Shown piece by piece: positions 1 through 10,120 of a DNA stretch of 64,000 nt. The position numbers and the translations under genes are program-made. Source of the stretch: Nannochloris sp. 'desiccata'. Lineage: Eukaryota; Chlorophyta; Trebouxiophyceae; Chlorellales; Chlorellaceae. Under the pieces are notes generated by a model, which worked only from the letters and a program-made list of their open reading frames with translations, ran no database searches and was not told the DNA's origin. The stretch spans positions 62,001 to 126,000 of the forward strand of contig JAGTXX020000011.1 in the NCBI GenBank assembly GCA_019044685.2. Direction: 5' to 3'. Each line of letters begins with the position of its first letter. Position 1 is the stretch's first letter.

Positions 1-10
1 CCAATTAAAT

Positions 11-665
11 CTACGCGCTTGTGACTTCCTCCATACTTTCCTGACTCTTAAGCTGTGCAGACACATCGTCAATCGCAGAATTAAGTTGGGCAATTTTATC
101 AGCCAAATTTTGTTTCGTGATCTCAGGGTCCTCATCTTCATCATCCATGAACCGAGGCAAGCGGATACGTTGTTCTTCTCCCAATAAAGCCCGTGAAATT
201 TGAGGCGCAAAGACATATCCAAGGACTCCAGCAACAACGCCACCGACAACGAAACCAGACCAGAAGCCAGGTCCACGTTCAGCCCTGTAAAAGAGAGAGA
301 AAGTTATGAGTTAGCTAGTGACCAAGTTTGCCATAGATTCGATATTATGCTGCAGAAACACGATGCCAATTCATTTAACTTACTTGACTACCAAAGGTTG
401 CCCTCTGGCGGGCCTCGCCATGGTCATGCTCTGAATTTGCAATGGTCTAAGGCCTCCCATGAATCCAGCTTTGCTAGCAGAGATCCGGGTACATGCTGCA
501 CGGACAATTTAAATGCGTAGATATAAGAATGAGGAGTAGTTGCAACAAGCCAAAGACAGGGTTTCTGTCCCTTTTCTGGAATCAAAGAGTTAGATCACAG
601 CTAGCTGAAATTCAAAGCCCAAGCTTACCTTTGCTAGTCATAGTTGAAGTCATCATTGTAGCCAT
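11..665 (-). CDS. Chloroplast inner-membrane-like conserved protein
   Basis: Three exons are inferred (629-665, 384-495, 11-284), all with GT-AG borders and matching phase, giving 140 aa. The N-terminus is rich in Met, Ser and Thr with few acidic residues, like a chloroplast transit peptide. The mature part has one Gly/Val-rich membrane segment (core GFVVGGVVAGVLGYVFAPQI) followed by an acidic stretch and a short helix ending LNSAIDDVSAQL. This layout resembles a small plant protein annotated only as inner-membrane localized; its biochemical role is unknown to me. The start was chosen because it is the only ATG that splices in frame with the conserved part. It is head-to-head with the inositol monophosphatase gene. 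The exon structure is well supported; the function is not. Confidence 0.75.
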
Positions 666-1126
666 TTTAGATGGTTGATTGATACTGCTGTTGCGTGAAA
701 ATAACAACGAGCGAGAGGGAACAGAAATTGCGAAACAGGTTAAAGACCACACGTGTCGCTAAAAGAGATGCAGCCGTGCTTGCGCGTTTACTGAGTTGTA
801 AAAATAATGATCAATGGTATTGGATCTTCGTTTTAATGTGCGAAACGCATATAAGCACTCATCAAAGGGTGAACGTGCGTCGCCTTCAAAACGCAGCACA
901 CAAAGGAGAGCGTTGAAGCTTCGCCTTTGGCCATCCTTTGCCTCATTTCTCAATGCTGTTAAAATCCCCTAGGTGCATTAATTTTTGGGTAGGAGGCAAC
1001 GTTTCCATCTCAGCTCAACACTTGCTCAGGCCAAGCATTTGGAATTCGTTTTGGAACACCCTCCACCTCGCCAATTACAAGCCTGCTCCCGCTAGATACT
1101 GCGATAACAGTAGATCACATATCACA
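666..1126. promoter_or_regulatory. Shared divergent promoter region
   Basis: These 461 bases separate two divergently transcribed genes, so they should hold both promoters. I see no convincing TATA box, repeat or RNA gene. Short frames here have no recognisable content. The role is inferred from gene orientation only. Confidence 0.4.
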
Positions 1127-2181
1127 ATGGGTGCATCAGTAGCAATGCCTTCCAGGGAAGACCTAGATGGGTATTTGATTGTTGCACAATCGGTTGCCAA
1201 AGTGGCGGGGAAAATTATTATTGCCGCTTGGGACCAACCCAGAAAAATTGAGCACAAGGGTAAGAATTAGTAGCTTAAAGTTGGGATCCTTGAGATGAAT
1301 TTAGATAGTTTTGGTTGTTCATCAAGCTAGGAACAGATATCTATTTTTTCAAGTTGCCGTTCCCACCTTCAGAGGCTACATCTCAAGTCAATCTTATTTA
1401 ACAGCTTACTCATTCAATTATTCTTTTCTTCGTGATGTAATTTTCAGGTGCTGTTGATCTCGTTACTGAGACTGATAAACAATGCGAAAATTTAATTTTT
1501 GGTGCCATTCGCACTGCCTTCCCAACTCACAAATTTATTGGCGAAGAAGAATCTGCTGCACAAGGCTTCACTGCAGAATTAACAGATGCACCTACCTGGA
1601 TGGTCGATCCAGTTGATGGAACAACTAATTTTGTGCACAGATTCCCCTTTTCTTGTGTATCTATTGGACTAGCAATCAACCGACAAGTCGTCGTTGGAAT
1701 TGTGTTCAATCCTATTTTAAATGAAATGTTTCACGCAGTACGTGGTGGTGGAGCTTTCCGAAACGATGTGCCTATTTCAGTTTCTGATACAACAGAGCTA
1801 CAGAATGCGTTATTCGCTACAGAGCTTGGTACACGAAGAGACGATGCCTTTATGGATGCAGTTTTTGAAAGAATAAAACTAGTTTCGAAACAGTCACGTG
1901 CCATGCGAGCATGCGGATCATGTGCTTTAAATATGTGTAGTGTAGCTATGGGAAGATTTGATTTTTATTATGAAGTAGGACTCGGTGGGCCGTGGGACAT
2001 GGCGGCGGCGGCCTTGATTCTTGAGGAAGCTGGAGGGAAGGTACTAGATCCGTGTGGGGGTCCTTTTAACTTAATGAGTAGAAGAATATTAGCTACAAAC
2101 GCACATTTGGCTGAAAAGGCAAGTGAAATTTTGGCAGCAGCGCCTTGGGCTCCTGACGAACCTCAACCGTTGCCGCTTTAA
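1127..2181 (+). CDS. Inositol monophosphatase family protein
   Basis: The protein hydrolyses inositol monophosphates (or related sugar phosphates such as L-galactose 1-phosphate or histidinol phosphate) using Mg2+. Two exons (1127-1259, 1448-2181) give 288 aa, the usual family length. The metal-binding signatures are all visible: FIGEEES, WMVDPVDGTTNF (the DPxDGT motif) and GPWDMAAAALILEEAGG (the WDxAAG motif). The ATG at 1127 opens directly onto the conserved domain; the frame stays open upstream to about 938 but without a recognisable targeting peptide, so the protein is probably cytosolic. In green organisms this family serves inositol recycling and ascorbate synthesis, and sequence alone does not choose the substrate. 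Confidence 0.92.
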
Positions 2182-2831
2182 AAAATATCGATATGTGTTT
2201 TGTGAATTTTATCTTGAAGACCTGCTGTTTGAATTGAGTTAATCCTTATTTTTAAGAGTACATTAGTGTCTAAAAGGTTTACAGTGTTCAAATGGGGTAT
2301 GTTCAAAGTAGAGTAAAAGTAAGGAGTAGCTTTGCCACAAAGCAGAGACCAAAAATACATCTTATTTCGAAATCTGCCGCAAAGTGTTCCTCCTCTTCCA
2401 AATAAGTATTCTATCAGAAATATAAATCAAAGCGTGCAGTCACTCTTGAATCAAATGTATACAAAGTGAGCGACAATAATGCAAAAAGAAGTGCCTTGGT
2501 AATTCAAAAGATAGATTCCATTCTTTGTCGGTTTTGACAATAATGAAATAATAAAAAGAAATCTACCTGGATGATCTGTACGATATATGGTGTAATTGTA
2601 TATTTCTCATTATTCCATGGGTAAAGTGTATACAAAATGGGTGTGGGTGTTAGGTAGAATGGAAGGCTATACTAGTGCTTCTTTTTCCTCTTCTTCTTCT
2701 TCCCTATATACATCACCCAATCAATTTTAATTCGAGTAATCGTTATTGTTAGCATCGTCATGATCATAACGATCAAGTTATCCAAAATTTTCCTCGTCCT
2801 AGTCCAAAAAGTCACAGAAACACAAAATTTA
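2182..2831. other. Convergent 3' intergenic region
   Basis: These 650 AT-rich bases lie between the converging 3' ends of the IMPase and MAF1 genes. They probably hold both 3' UTRs and polyadenylation sites. No gene, repeat or RNA is seen. Confidence 0.5.
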
Positions 2832-3792
2832 CTACAAATCCATTTCGTTGGCCATTGACGTAGCAACACCGTCTTCCTCCCCATCACCACCTTCATCATC
2901 AGTATTATATTTGTAATCGGTAGTCACTGACAACTCGACAGCACTTTTCGACATACCTCGACAAGAAAAGTACAAAATTCGTTTTTGTTTCCTATTATAA
3001 AAAAAGTAGTTAAAAGACCAGACTGACCCTTTCTCACCAAACGGATCCGTCTCTAAATCACTTTGGTAACTGTACACGTCACATTCCTTCATATCTATCA
3101 CTTCGTCAATAGCAGCCCAAAGACAATCTAGGAATGGCTCCTCTCCAAACCCCGGAGTTGTCTCCCATACTTTCCCTACTTCTACTAAATGAGCATCTAC
3201 AGTCTCTTCAATTGAAGGAACGCCTTCTTCTTTGCGGAAATGCTGGGAACGGAGTAGTGTGAAGTCGTAATCAGGATATATTTGATTTAATGTGAGGATT
3301 AGGTAGACAAGAGTGCGTCGAGAGCCGGAATCAGAGAGAGGGCCGACGGGAGATTTGCCGAGTTCTGCTGGAGAGCTGCTTTCCATGACTTCTTCCTCTA
3401 AACTGCGACTAAGCTTCTTATCTAAGCCAGCAAGCTTGCCTATTCAATGTGAGGAAAGGGGTTGATAAATTAGTGAAGGGTATAAAGGGCAAATACGAGG
3501 ACGGAAAAATAATGTTGACTTACATGAAAATGCTTCTAAATCGCCTTGAACTATCAAATCTCCCACATCTACATTATCTAAGAAACTATTCAACCTGCAG
3601 AATAAGCGAGAAAACGGGCGAGATTTTCAGTTGTGAGAAGACCACTAGGAAAACACCAACAATCCAACGAGCGCCAAGGTGGATCACATTCTGTGCCTTA
3701 GAACACGGTCTAAAACTCTGTAAATATTTTCTATAGATGTTGATAAGCGCGTCATCGCACCTTGCTAAGGTTGGGATATCTAGAAACTTCAT
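2832..3792 (-). CDS. MAF1: MAF1, repressor of RNA polymerase III
   Basis: MAF1 binds RNA polymerase III and represses tRNA and 5S rRNA transcription under stress or when TOR signalling falls. Three exons (3761-3792, 3524-3594, 2832-3439) join in phase to give 236 aa. The start MKFLDIPTLARLNSFLDNV and the segment GDLEAFSCKLAG match the N-terminal MAF1 box. The second conserved block reads SRRTLVYLILTLNQIYPDYDF, and the third includes CDVYSYQSD, DPFGEKGSVWSFNYFFYNRK and the Trp-rich core typical of the family. The C-terminus is acidic. Recognition is strong because the short upstream exons recover family sequence that the long open frame alone lacks. It is head-to-head with the FANCE-like gene. 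Confidence 0.95.
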
Positions 3793-4213
3793 AGTTTATT
3801 ATTAACTTTTTCAAGGTTTCGATTTAAATTCTAACGTGTTCTCTGCACGTCGCGCTTAGAAAACATGACCACTTCTGGGAAACTTGTTGGAATTAATATG
3901 TTCAAATATGTAACGGAGCAACGAGCCCCGGTTAAGCAACTATAAGTAGCTTGGAAGAGGGTAGGGCAAGGCAAATCGTAGTTGAATTCGTCAAAACACC
4001 TGTTCCGCGAGGACAATGCTTCTAGTATTAGGATAATTGTTTATTTCTAACTTAATACAAGCCGTTGTTAGTGGTCTAAAGTCGCTTATTTAGAAACCGA
4101 ATCTAGCGAAAGCAGTTGAGAAAGAGTGCCACTCACTTGGAAGAAGGTTGCACATTGGACACAATTTCGGTGTTTTGAGAACATTCCGATACAATCAAAT
4201 AATTCTAAATGAA
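3793..4213. promoter_or_regulatory. Shared divergent promoter (MAF1 / FANCE-like)
   Basis: These 421 bases lie between divergent starts. No strong motif or hairpin is evident. The promoter role is inferred from orientation. Confidence 0.4.
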
Positions 4214-5831
4214 ATGATGGCAGTGCTGAAGGAGCCAGGAGGGGCTGCAACCGAAGCTGATCACTTCTTTTGGCAAAGTGGTGATCTAGCTCGAGCCTTG
4301 CAGCAAATCAACCAATCAAACGTAAGTATTCTAGCTATTTTGTTACTGATTGATATGTGTTTGAGCTGGATAAAATTGTAGTTGGTGCCTGAATGTACTA
4401 GTTCTCACATCATTCTATAAATGTCAATTTCAGCCGGCCACACTCGCCACCAACTTTGAGCACTTGACTGCTCCTGCTACATCCTCTGATGCCAATGGCA
4501 AGCCTATGGCACTATTCAGAACTCTATCAGTATCTGAGCAGTTGTGTGTGATTCTTTCTGTGCGTGCACGTCCGTCTAAATTTCCTAAAGATGCTGCCAG
4601 TACCTTGCAACAACTTGTGGCGGACGAGAAAGACGAGACTGAAGAAGGAGAAGAAGCTCCCTATTTGTCGATCGTCAGAACGCTTGTAGGGAGTGAAAGA
4701 CCGCCATCATGTCCAGAGTTTCTCTACACAAAGAGCCCTGCATTCCCTTGGGCGCCTGAACTGTGCACTTTAGAGGAAGCTAATGCGAGAAAGAAAAATG
4801 CAGCCTCACAGCACGCCGCCACTCTACAAAAAGCTGCTGTTATTAAAACCCAGGCAATGAAAAAGGACGGTAGTAATTATAATGGCTCAGAGGATACTGA
4901 AGATGGCGCCCGTTTAATAGAAGCCCAGGCACGCATCCGTGCTGAACTTTTGAACCCTACAACCATCACCTCCACAGCAACGTCACTCTCTCCCTCGTGC
5001 ATTGCTGCCCTAGATAATGTCCTAAATGCTGCAGCTGCAATAAGAGATAACCAACAACAACAACAACGAGACTCTAATAATAATACCCGCAATAATACAG
5101 ATCCATTAGAGGGTGCAGGGTTACGTAATATTCTACCCGATGATATTATATTGCACATAGTAGCAGCCACCATTTCTTTCTCTTCTAGTTTTTTGAGATG
5201 TACCACAGTCGCTGGTAGTATCTTGTTACCTGCTGTGGCAGCACTGGATGCTCCTCCTACGCAAAGTTTAACTGCTGCTGCACGACATTTAGGGAGAAGC
5301 AATCCCAAAGCCTTGATTGAGCACTGCTGGATTCCATTAATAATGATGACGCCGGCAGGAGGAAGAGGAGAAGAAGAAGAACTGAATGAGGATCTTTCGC
5401 TTTCTTTCAACAAATACCATGCTGAGTTTATACTAAGATCAATAAAACAGGATGCTGTACCGAGTGAATTATTGTATCTGCTAGTAGATGTAGCAGTACA
5501 AATAGAAGTACAGTTTTGGAATGACCACGTAATAGCAATACTACAAACTGTATTGGACACACGACCAGCAGTTGTACTTCCAACAACACCAACCGTCACT
5601 TCTCTACTTGCAGCACTGCTTCATGCAGGGCAAAATTCCAATTTCAAGGGGTCAATTAAACTGGCTAAAGTGTTGTTCACGTTTGTCAAGGGCCATGGCA
5701 AGCAATTGATTCGCACTGAAGAATCTGTCGAGCAATGCCGACGTGCTGTGCAGTTGATAGGCACCTTCATGATGAAATCAACCCTTAGTGCTTTAGATAA
5801 TGCTGAAAAAGCTTCTCGTATCCATCCTTAA
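4214..5831 (+). CDS. FANCE-like helical-repeat protein
   Basis: Two exons (4214-4321, 4434-5831) give about 501 aa. The C-terminal half, from about residue 255, resembles the Fanconi anaemia group E C-terminal domain: it starts with a LPDDIILHIV helix, then SSFLRCTTVAGSILLPAVAALD, and near the end has SIKLAKVLFTFVKGHGKQL followed by a final leucine-rich helix. In animals this domain bridges the FA core complex to FANCD2 during repair of DNA interstrand crosslinks. The middle is low complexity (poly-Gln, Asn and Thr, residues about 195-215) and the N-terminal half is not recognised. The start could be either of two adjacent ATGs (4214 or 4217). The assignment rests on remembered family pattern, so a structural search is the proper test. 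Confidence 0.6.
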
Positions 5832-5935
5832 GTAGATTAGGAATTTACTGATTTTAAACTTGTTCGGTAATACACGTTTTTAACTTTATTTTATTCTACT
5901 TTTATCTATCAATAGCATCAATTTCAGAAACTACT

Positions 5936-7468
5936 CTATTCACCGTCAAAACGTGCTTTTCTCACTTCTTCATATTGCTTCTGAGCAAATTTTACCAGCA
6001 TATGTTCATCCCCAAATTGTTGCAGAGTCTTCAATGACTCTTCCATCTTCCTCAAAAGCTCCTCTTTCTCCATTTTTGTCTTTTTCTTCTCTTCCTTGAG
6101 CTCCATCAAGCTCATCATGAACTCCAGTTCCTTTGAAATAGGATTGCCCTCGCCTAATTTCTCAACTAAATCCCCGGATATTTTATTAAAAACGTCACGT
6201 GCGTGTGCATACTTTCCACTCGCACCAAGCGCCATCCCTAACCGATGTCTCACTGTTATCAAGTGATCAGCGGCACCTTCAAATTCGTTCTCCAACAATT
6301 TCAACGCTCTTTCTAAACTAGCAATTGCAGCATCGTGCCTAGCGTTGCAGTACTGTAACGTACCTAGCTGGTAATACAATGCAGCAATTTGCTCGCTTTC
6401 AGGATCACATGAATGATGCAATCTAATCTCCTGGCCATATAAAGTCTCTGCTAGAGGGCCTTGTTCAGAATCTACCGCTCCTTCAGTTAAGCGATTATGC
6501 TCACGTAAGGCGCATGCTGTTAATGGATGGCGTGGTCCCAAATAATTTGTCATCGTTTGTAAACCCTGTTCCATGCCGTCAGTGTGCTTTTCTACGTCTT
6601 CTGGTGTCGGGTTAGGGATTGCAGAGAGGGAACATAAAGTAGAATAAAATTGAGCTTCTCCTTTTGCAGTATTGAATTTCTCAAGGTATTGTTTGATTTC
6701 GTCAGTAGAAGAGTCATCTGAATCAGCGCCATTGGGTTCGAGCTGGGATTCGAGTTCGGCTACAGCATTGTCGAGATCATCAAGTGCTGTCCCCAGTTGC
6801 TTCGCAGCTGAAGTAGGGTTCCCAGAGCAAATTACAGTCGTTGCATGACGTACTGCAGCAGTAGCAGCTGCACCACGTGCTTGTGGAGACCCCTCCTGCG
6901 CTGCGAAATTAGCTACAGCGTCCCATGCAAGTTTTGATGCTTCTTGAGCTACGTCACAACGATCATGCATAAATTGAAACAAAGCTAATTGATCCCATAA
7001 TGGAGCTACTTGGACGGATCCTGCACCAAGAGCTTCTTCCGCTTGTTCAGCACCTTTTTTTAATAAGATTTCAGCATCTATAGGTCTGCCCTGTGCCATT
7101 AATTCATACGCAGTAGTGATTAACCCGCTAAACGCTTCAGCCAGTTCTTGGAAAGCTACTTCATCATCAACGTCTGAAGCGTTGCCATCTTTGATATCAT
7201 CAGTACCCGCTGCTGGAAAGCATGTGGCTGAGATTGGGCGACAAAATTGGAGCCTGCTGCTTCGCAGAGCACCTCTATCATGGACCGGTGTTGAGGTCGA
7301 CAACTGAGGCGGCAGCTGGATGGAATTGTGACACGTGGTATGGAAAAGAGCAGCAGAAGGTTGATTGAACTGCAAATCCGTTAAATGCGTAGCGATATAA
7401 TTTTGAAATGCTGATGGAGCCCGCTGAAGCGTCCTGGCAAGACCGCCAAGTGATCTTATGCGTCCCAT
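5936..7468 (-). CDS. Organelle-targeted tetratricopeptide (TPR) protein
   Basis: A single exon encodes 510 aa. The first 60 residues (MGRIRSLGGLARTLQRAPSA...) are rich in Arg, Ser, Ala and Gln with almost no acid, like a mitochondrial or plastid presequence. From about residue 110 the protein is all helical, and around residues 360-440 the spacing fits TPR units of the kinesin-light-chain type (IAALYYQLGTLQYCNARHD, AIASLERALKLLENEF, VRHRLGMALGASGKYAHARD). The C-terminus is a highly charged coiled coil (KEEKKKTKMEKEELLRKME). Such proteins usually act as assembly or translation scaffolds; the partner is unknown. Its 3' end faces the FANCE-like gene with about 100 bp between. Confidence 0.75.
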   Translation of the reverse strand: MGRIRSLGGLARTLQRAPSAFQNYIATHLTDLQFNQPSAALFHTTCHNSIQLPPQLSTSTPVHDRGALRSSRLQFCRPISATCFPAAGTDDIKDGNASDVDDEVAFQELAEAFSGLITTAYELMAQGRPIDAEILLKKGAEQAEEALGAGSVQVAPLWDQLALFQFMHDRCDVAQEASKLAWDAVANFAAQEGSPQARGAAATAAVRHATTVICSGNPTSAAKQLGTALDDLDNAVAELESQLEPNGADSDDSSTDEIKQYLEKFNTAKGEAQFYSTLCSLSAIPNPTPEDVEKHTDGMEQGLQTMTNYLGPRHPLTACALREHNRLTEGAVDSEQGPLAETLYGQEIRLHHSCDPESEQIAALYYQLGTLQYCNARHDAAIASLERALKLLENEFEGAADHLITVRHRLGMALGASGKYAHARDVFNKISGDLVEKLGEGNPISKELEFMMSLMELKEEKKKTKMEKEELLRKMEESLKTLQQFGDEHMLVKFAQKQYEEVRKARFDGE

Positions 7469-7977
7469 GGTGATGCTAATATTTTATTTATATTCAATTA
7501 AACCTAAGTGTGAATTGATGTGACGTGTGATGAACTTACTCTATGCACTTTGAATCTATGCGTAGATTAAAGATTCATATGATGAGCAACTCAGCTTGGA
7601 CCCTGCCTTCAGCTCAAAATTTTGAGAAAGTTTCTCTGGCGCTAGCGCTAGGCCTGCCTAAATAGCTTATTTTGCAGATTCGACAGTATTTCTAGTATCT
7701 CTTAGAATATATAAAAACATGTGTGCAACCTTGGGGAATTTTTATCACCAAGGGATCGACCTCCTACTAAATCTTATTTTTTGGGGGGAGCCAAAACGTT
7801 CTGCTCTGTTACTGTGGCGCAAAAGTAGGTGTAATATTATATTATCCGAGTTTTTGTAACCCCCGAGACGAATATGGGAACGCTCCGCGTTATTATTCTC
7901 TTTCATGGGCAGCAGCGAGGCTCCTGTCTAGCTAAATTTTTTTTCTTTTTTTTCTTTCCATTAAGCAGGGTTGTAAT
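7469..7977. promoter_or_regulatory. Divergent promoter; pyrimidine tract before the + strand gene
   Basis: These 509 bases lie between divergent genes. A long T/C tract (about 7936-7960) ending in an AG at about 7970 looks like a splice acceptor a few bases before the ATG at 7978, suggesting a spliced 5' UTR for the downstream gene. A GGGGGG run sits near 7782-7787. Nothing else is recognised. Confidence 0.35.
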
Positions 7978-8406
7978 ATGTTCAGACGTTCGTATAGTCT
8001 TGGACAAACAATACTGAAGCGCGCTAATGCTACTGCTGCTAACACGGCGCACATGGATCCTACGACAATGGCAAGGGCGGTGAATGATATTGCTCGACTA
8101 GACAGACGTGTGGATGAGAATCAGAGGCACGTGGATGGTAGGCTTGATGCTAACATCAAGCATGTCGATGATAAGCTTGGTGCTAACGTCAAGCTTGTCG
8201 ATGATAAGCTTGACTCTGCGTTCGAAAGATTCCTGAAGTCAATTGAAAGCTTGAAAACTGAAATGAAGAACGTAACCAAGGAAATCCACAAATTAGACAA
8301 GAGCGTCACTACCGTGAAACAATTTGCTGTTCTTTTCGGCTCTTCAGGTTCCCTGTTGATTCTTTATAAGTCGGGGGCCTTTAGTTATCTATATGAGCTC
8401 CTCTAG
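7978..8406 (+). CDS. Small hendecad coiled-coil protein with C-terminal membrane segment
   Basis: A single exon encodes 142 aa. The N-terminus MFRRSYSLGQTILKRANATAA looks like a short mitochondrial presequence. Residues about 40-84 contain 11-residue repeats of the type V-D-(D/G)-(K/R)-L-(D/G)-A-N-(I/V)-K-(H/L), with the DNA itself repeated in 33-bp units. A long helix follows, then a hydrophobic segment (FAVLFGSSGSLLILY) near the C-terminus. This resembles coiled-coil membrane proteins of the CCDC90/DUF1640 kind in architecture only. The ATG is preceded by a pyrimidine tract and an acceptor-like AG. No function can be assigned. It stands alone beside a long unresolved stretch. Confidence 0.6.
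   Translation: MFRRSYSLGQTILKRANATAANTAHMDPTTMARAVNDIARLDRRVDENQRHVDGRLDANIKHVDDKLGANVKLVDDKLDSAFERFLKSIESLKTEMKNVTKEIHKLDKSVTTVKQFAVLFGSSGSLLILYKSGAFSYLYELL
8131..8229 (+). repeat. Three 33-bp tandem units inside the coiled-coil gene
   Basis: Units at 8131-8163, 8164-8196 and 8197-8229 start GTGGATGGTAGGCTTGATGC, GTCGATGATAAGCTTGGTGC and GTCGATGATAAGCTTGACTC. The second and third share their first 16 bases exactly, and the first and second are alike along their length. Each unit encodes 11 residues, one hendecad turn, so the repeat grows the coiled coil without shifting frame. Confidence 0.8.
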
Positions 8407-10120
8407 TGGCTGTTTAGAATCTACCTGTCTGATTTGTTTTCTTTTCTGGGTTTCCAAAATGCCTTGTGCCCGTTCGTTGCAACAGGGTGAACCCTAACCC
8501 GGGTCCCAGGAAGCTGAGATGTTCTCTCTCTCTCTCTCTTTAAATTCTCAATTTTACGTCGTACCATTTTGTTTTAAATCAAAGTAAATAAATTAAACTT
8601 TCTTTCGATAAGATATATACTGTTTCTCACTACTTTTTAATTCAATTTTTTTAAAGTATCTTCCTGTCTGTTATGTAAACGTAAAAATTCCCTGTGCAGC
8701 TATCTTTATCATGAAATAAACGATTTTCCATTTGAATTTTCAACAGAGGACGACGAGGGTGGCGGAGCTCGGGCAAACTTTGAGGCTCAAAATGAATGGG
8801 AGTCGCACTACCAGTTGCTTCATAATTCCGCCACAATACGAAGATGGCGTTTGCATTCATGTATATTCAGCTACAGGCACTGATCCTGACAGAATCGTCT
8901 CTATCTGCCCGCAAGCATAAGTAAGTCAAGTCGGGGCAGGCCGCCAGGGGTTCTGAGGCGCCGCGGACGGCTGATAAGACGGCCAGCAGTCTGCAGCAGG
9001 GCTCGACGTCACGTTCCTCCTCCCCCTCCTCCTGCTGCTGCTGCGTAGGCTGGACCTCTGCAACACGCTTTTTTGCAGGGCGTCCTCTCGTAGGCTTGAT
9101 ACCGGTGAATTCATCGAAAGTTGATTTGATTAAGCTGTGAAATGAAACCTAGACCGCACAATACACTCCATGCATGGGGCGTGTGGCAGCTCGCTCAAGG
9201 TTGGAAGCTGGTGGAGTACCGGCCAAGAAAGCTTTAAAGGTGCAAAGGATACTTGCCTTGCAGAAACTAGCATATAAAGGCAGTGCAGCTATCTATTCAA
9301 GTGATTGTGTTACATACAGACGATATCATATGAAGATATAGGGGCGATAGATATGGTGTATCTGTCCTGAATGCGCAATTAAAGAGTTTGGCGGTGGCTG
9401 GCGGTGAAGGCGGTGGAAATTCGTTCCTCACAAAACTGAGATAGAAAGGCAGTATAGCTGCGTCTCAGCAAGGCAACTCTCTGCATACGGGCGGTGCAGC
9501 GATAAATGAAGGCCTTGGTGCTGATTACCAGAGGTTTCTCCGCCAACTCGAGGTAGTAGACAGCTTGGCAGCCACCGGGGGGCTGGAGGGCGGCGGGAAC
9601 GGTGGTGGGAACCAGTGGGATTTGCCCAAGGCAGCAGCGACTCGGCCAAGAGGAGAACGAGCGCAGCTGGATATTCAACGAGCTGATGTCGATGATTTGA
9701 TATCATGGGTGCTGCCACTCAGGGGTGCAGACGCAGTGATCAGGACTCGCCTGAGCGATCATCAACTTTATGATCCACGCAGCATTGGTGGCGAGCAGGC
9801 AAGCTGGGCCACTCGGAGACATTTAATATGCATCTATATTTTACAAGAAATGCTCAAAACTGCGTTTAAATGCCAGTTCCCAGCCATCTCCCAGCTCTTC
9901 TCCCGCCCCTTACTGTTTTATCTCCCACACAAAATAATGATTTGAGCGATCGCTGCACTGCCTGCGGACTTAACTTTTAAGCCACCCGATTAATCAACTT
10001 GAAGATTAGCTGATCGCGAAAAAAATGATGCCACTGGCAGCATAATAATGGATCTCCGCGCCAGGGGTGCTATTTCATACAGAACTTGTTCGTTGTGCTC
10101 TTAAAAATTAAACTACCGCC
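8407..10120. other. Long unresolved stretch, locally GC-rich, with broken coding-like pieces
   Basis: This 1.7 kb has no gene I can support. It includes a TC microsatellite near 8523-8539. A + strand frame at about 8732-8882 reads protein-like (EDDEGGGARANFEAQNEW...) after an acceptor-like AG and then stops. A - strand frame at about 8884-9130 contains a basic GRPAKKR element and a Gln/Glu-rich run, also after an acceptor-like AG. Neither connects to a start or a recognised family. From 9380 to 9830 the sequence is richer in G and C than its surroundings and has several mutually overlapping frames. It may be decayed mobile or duplicated DNA, or unrecognised exons, plus the amylase promoter at the right end. 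Confidence 0.4.
8523..8539. repeat. TC dinucleotide microsatellite
   Basis: A run of about eight TC units lies just 3' of the coiled-coil gene. It has no evident function. Confidence 0.8.

Noticed and set aside
4877..5599. 240-aa minus-strand frame opposite the FANCE-like gene
   Set aside because: Low-complexity Ser/Ala/Cys sequence and no family match; it is the shadow of the + strand gene.
8498..8515. CCCTAACCC, telomere-like
   Set aside because: Only one partial unit; no tandem array.
9565..9945. 126-aa + strand Gly-rich frame
   Set aside because: No domain, no splice context and overlaps other equally open frames; kept only within the unresolved region.
9946..9953. GCGATCGC octamer, like cyanobacterial HIP1
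   Set aside because: A single copy in 64 kb is expected by chance and the window is clearly nuclear.
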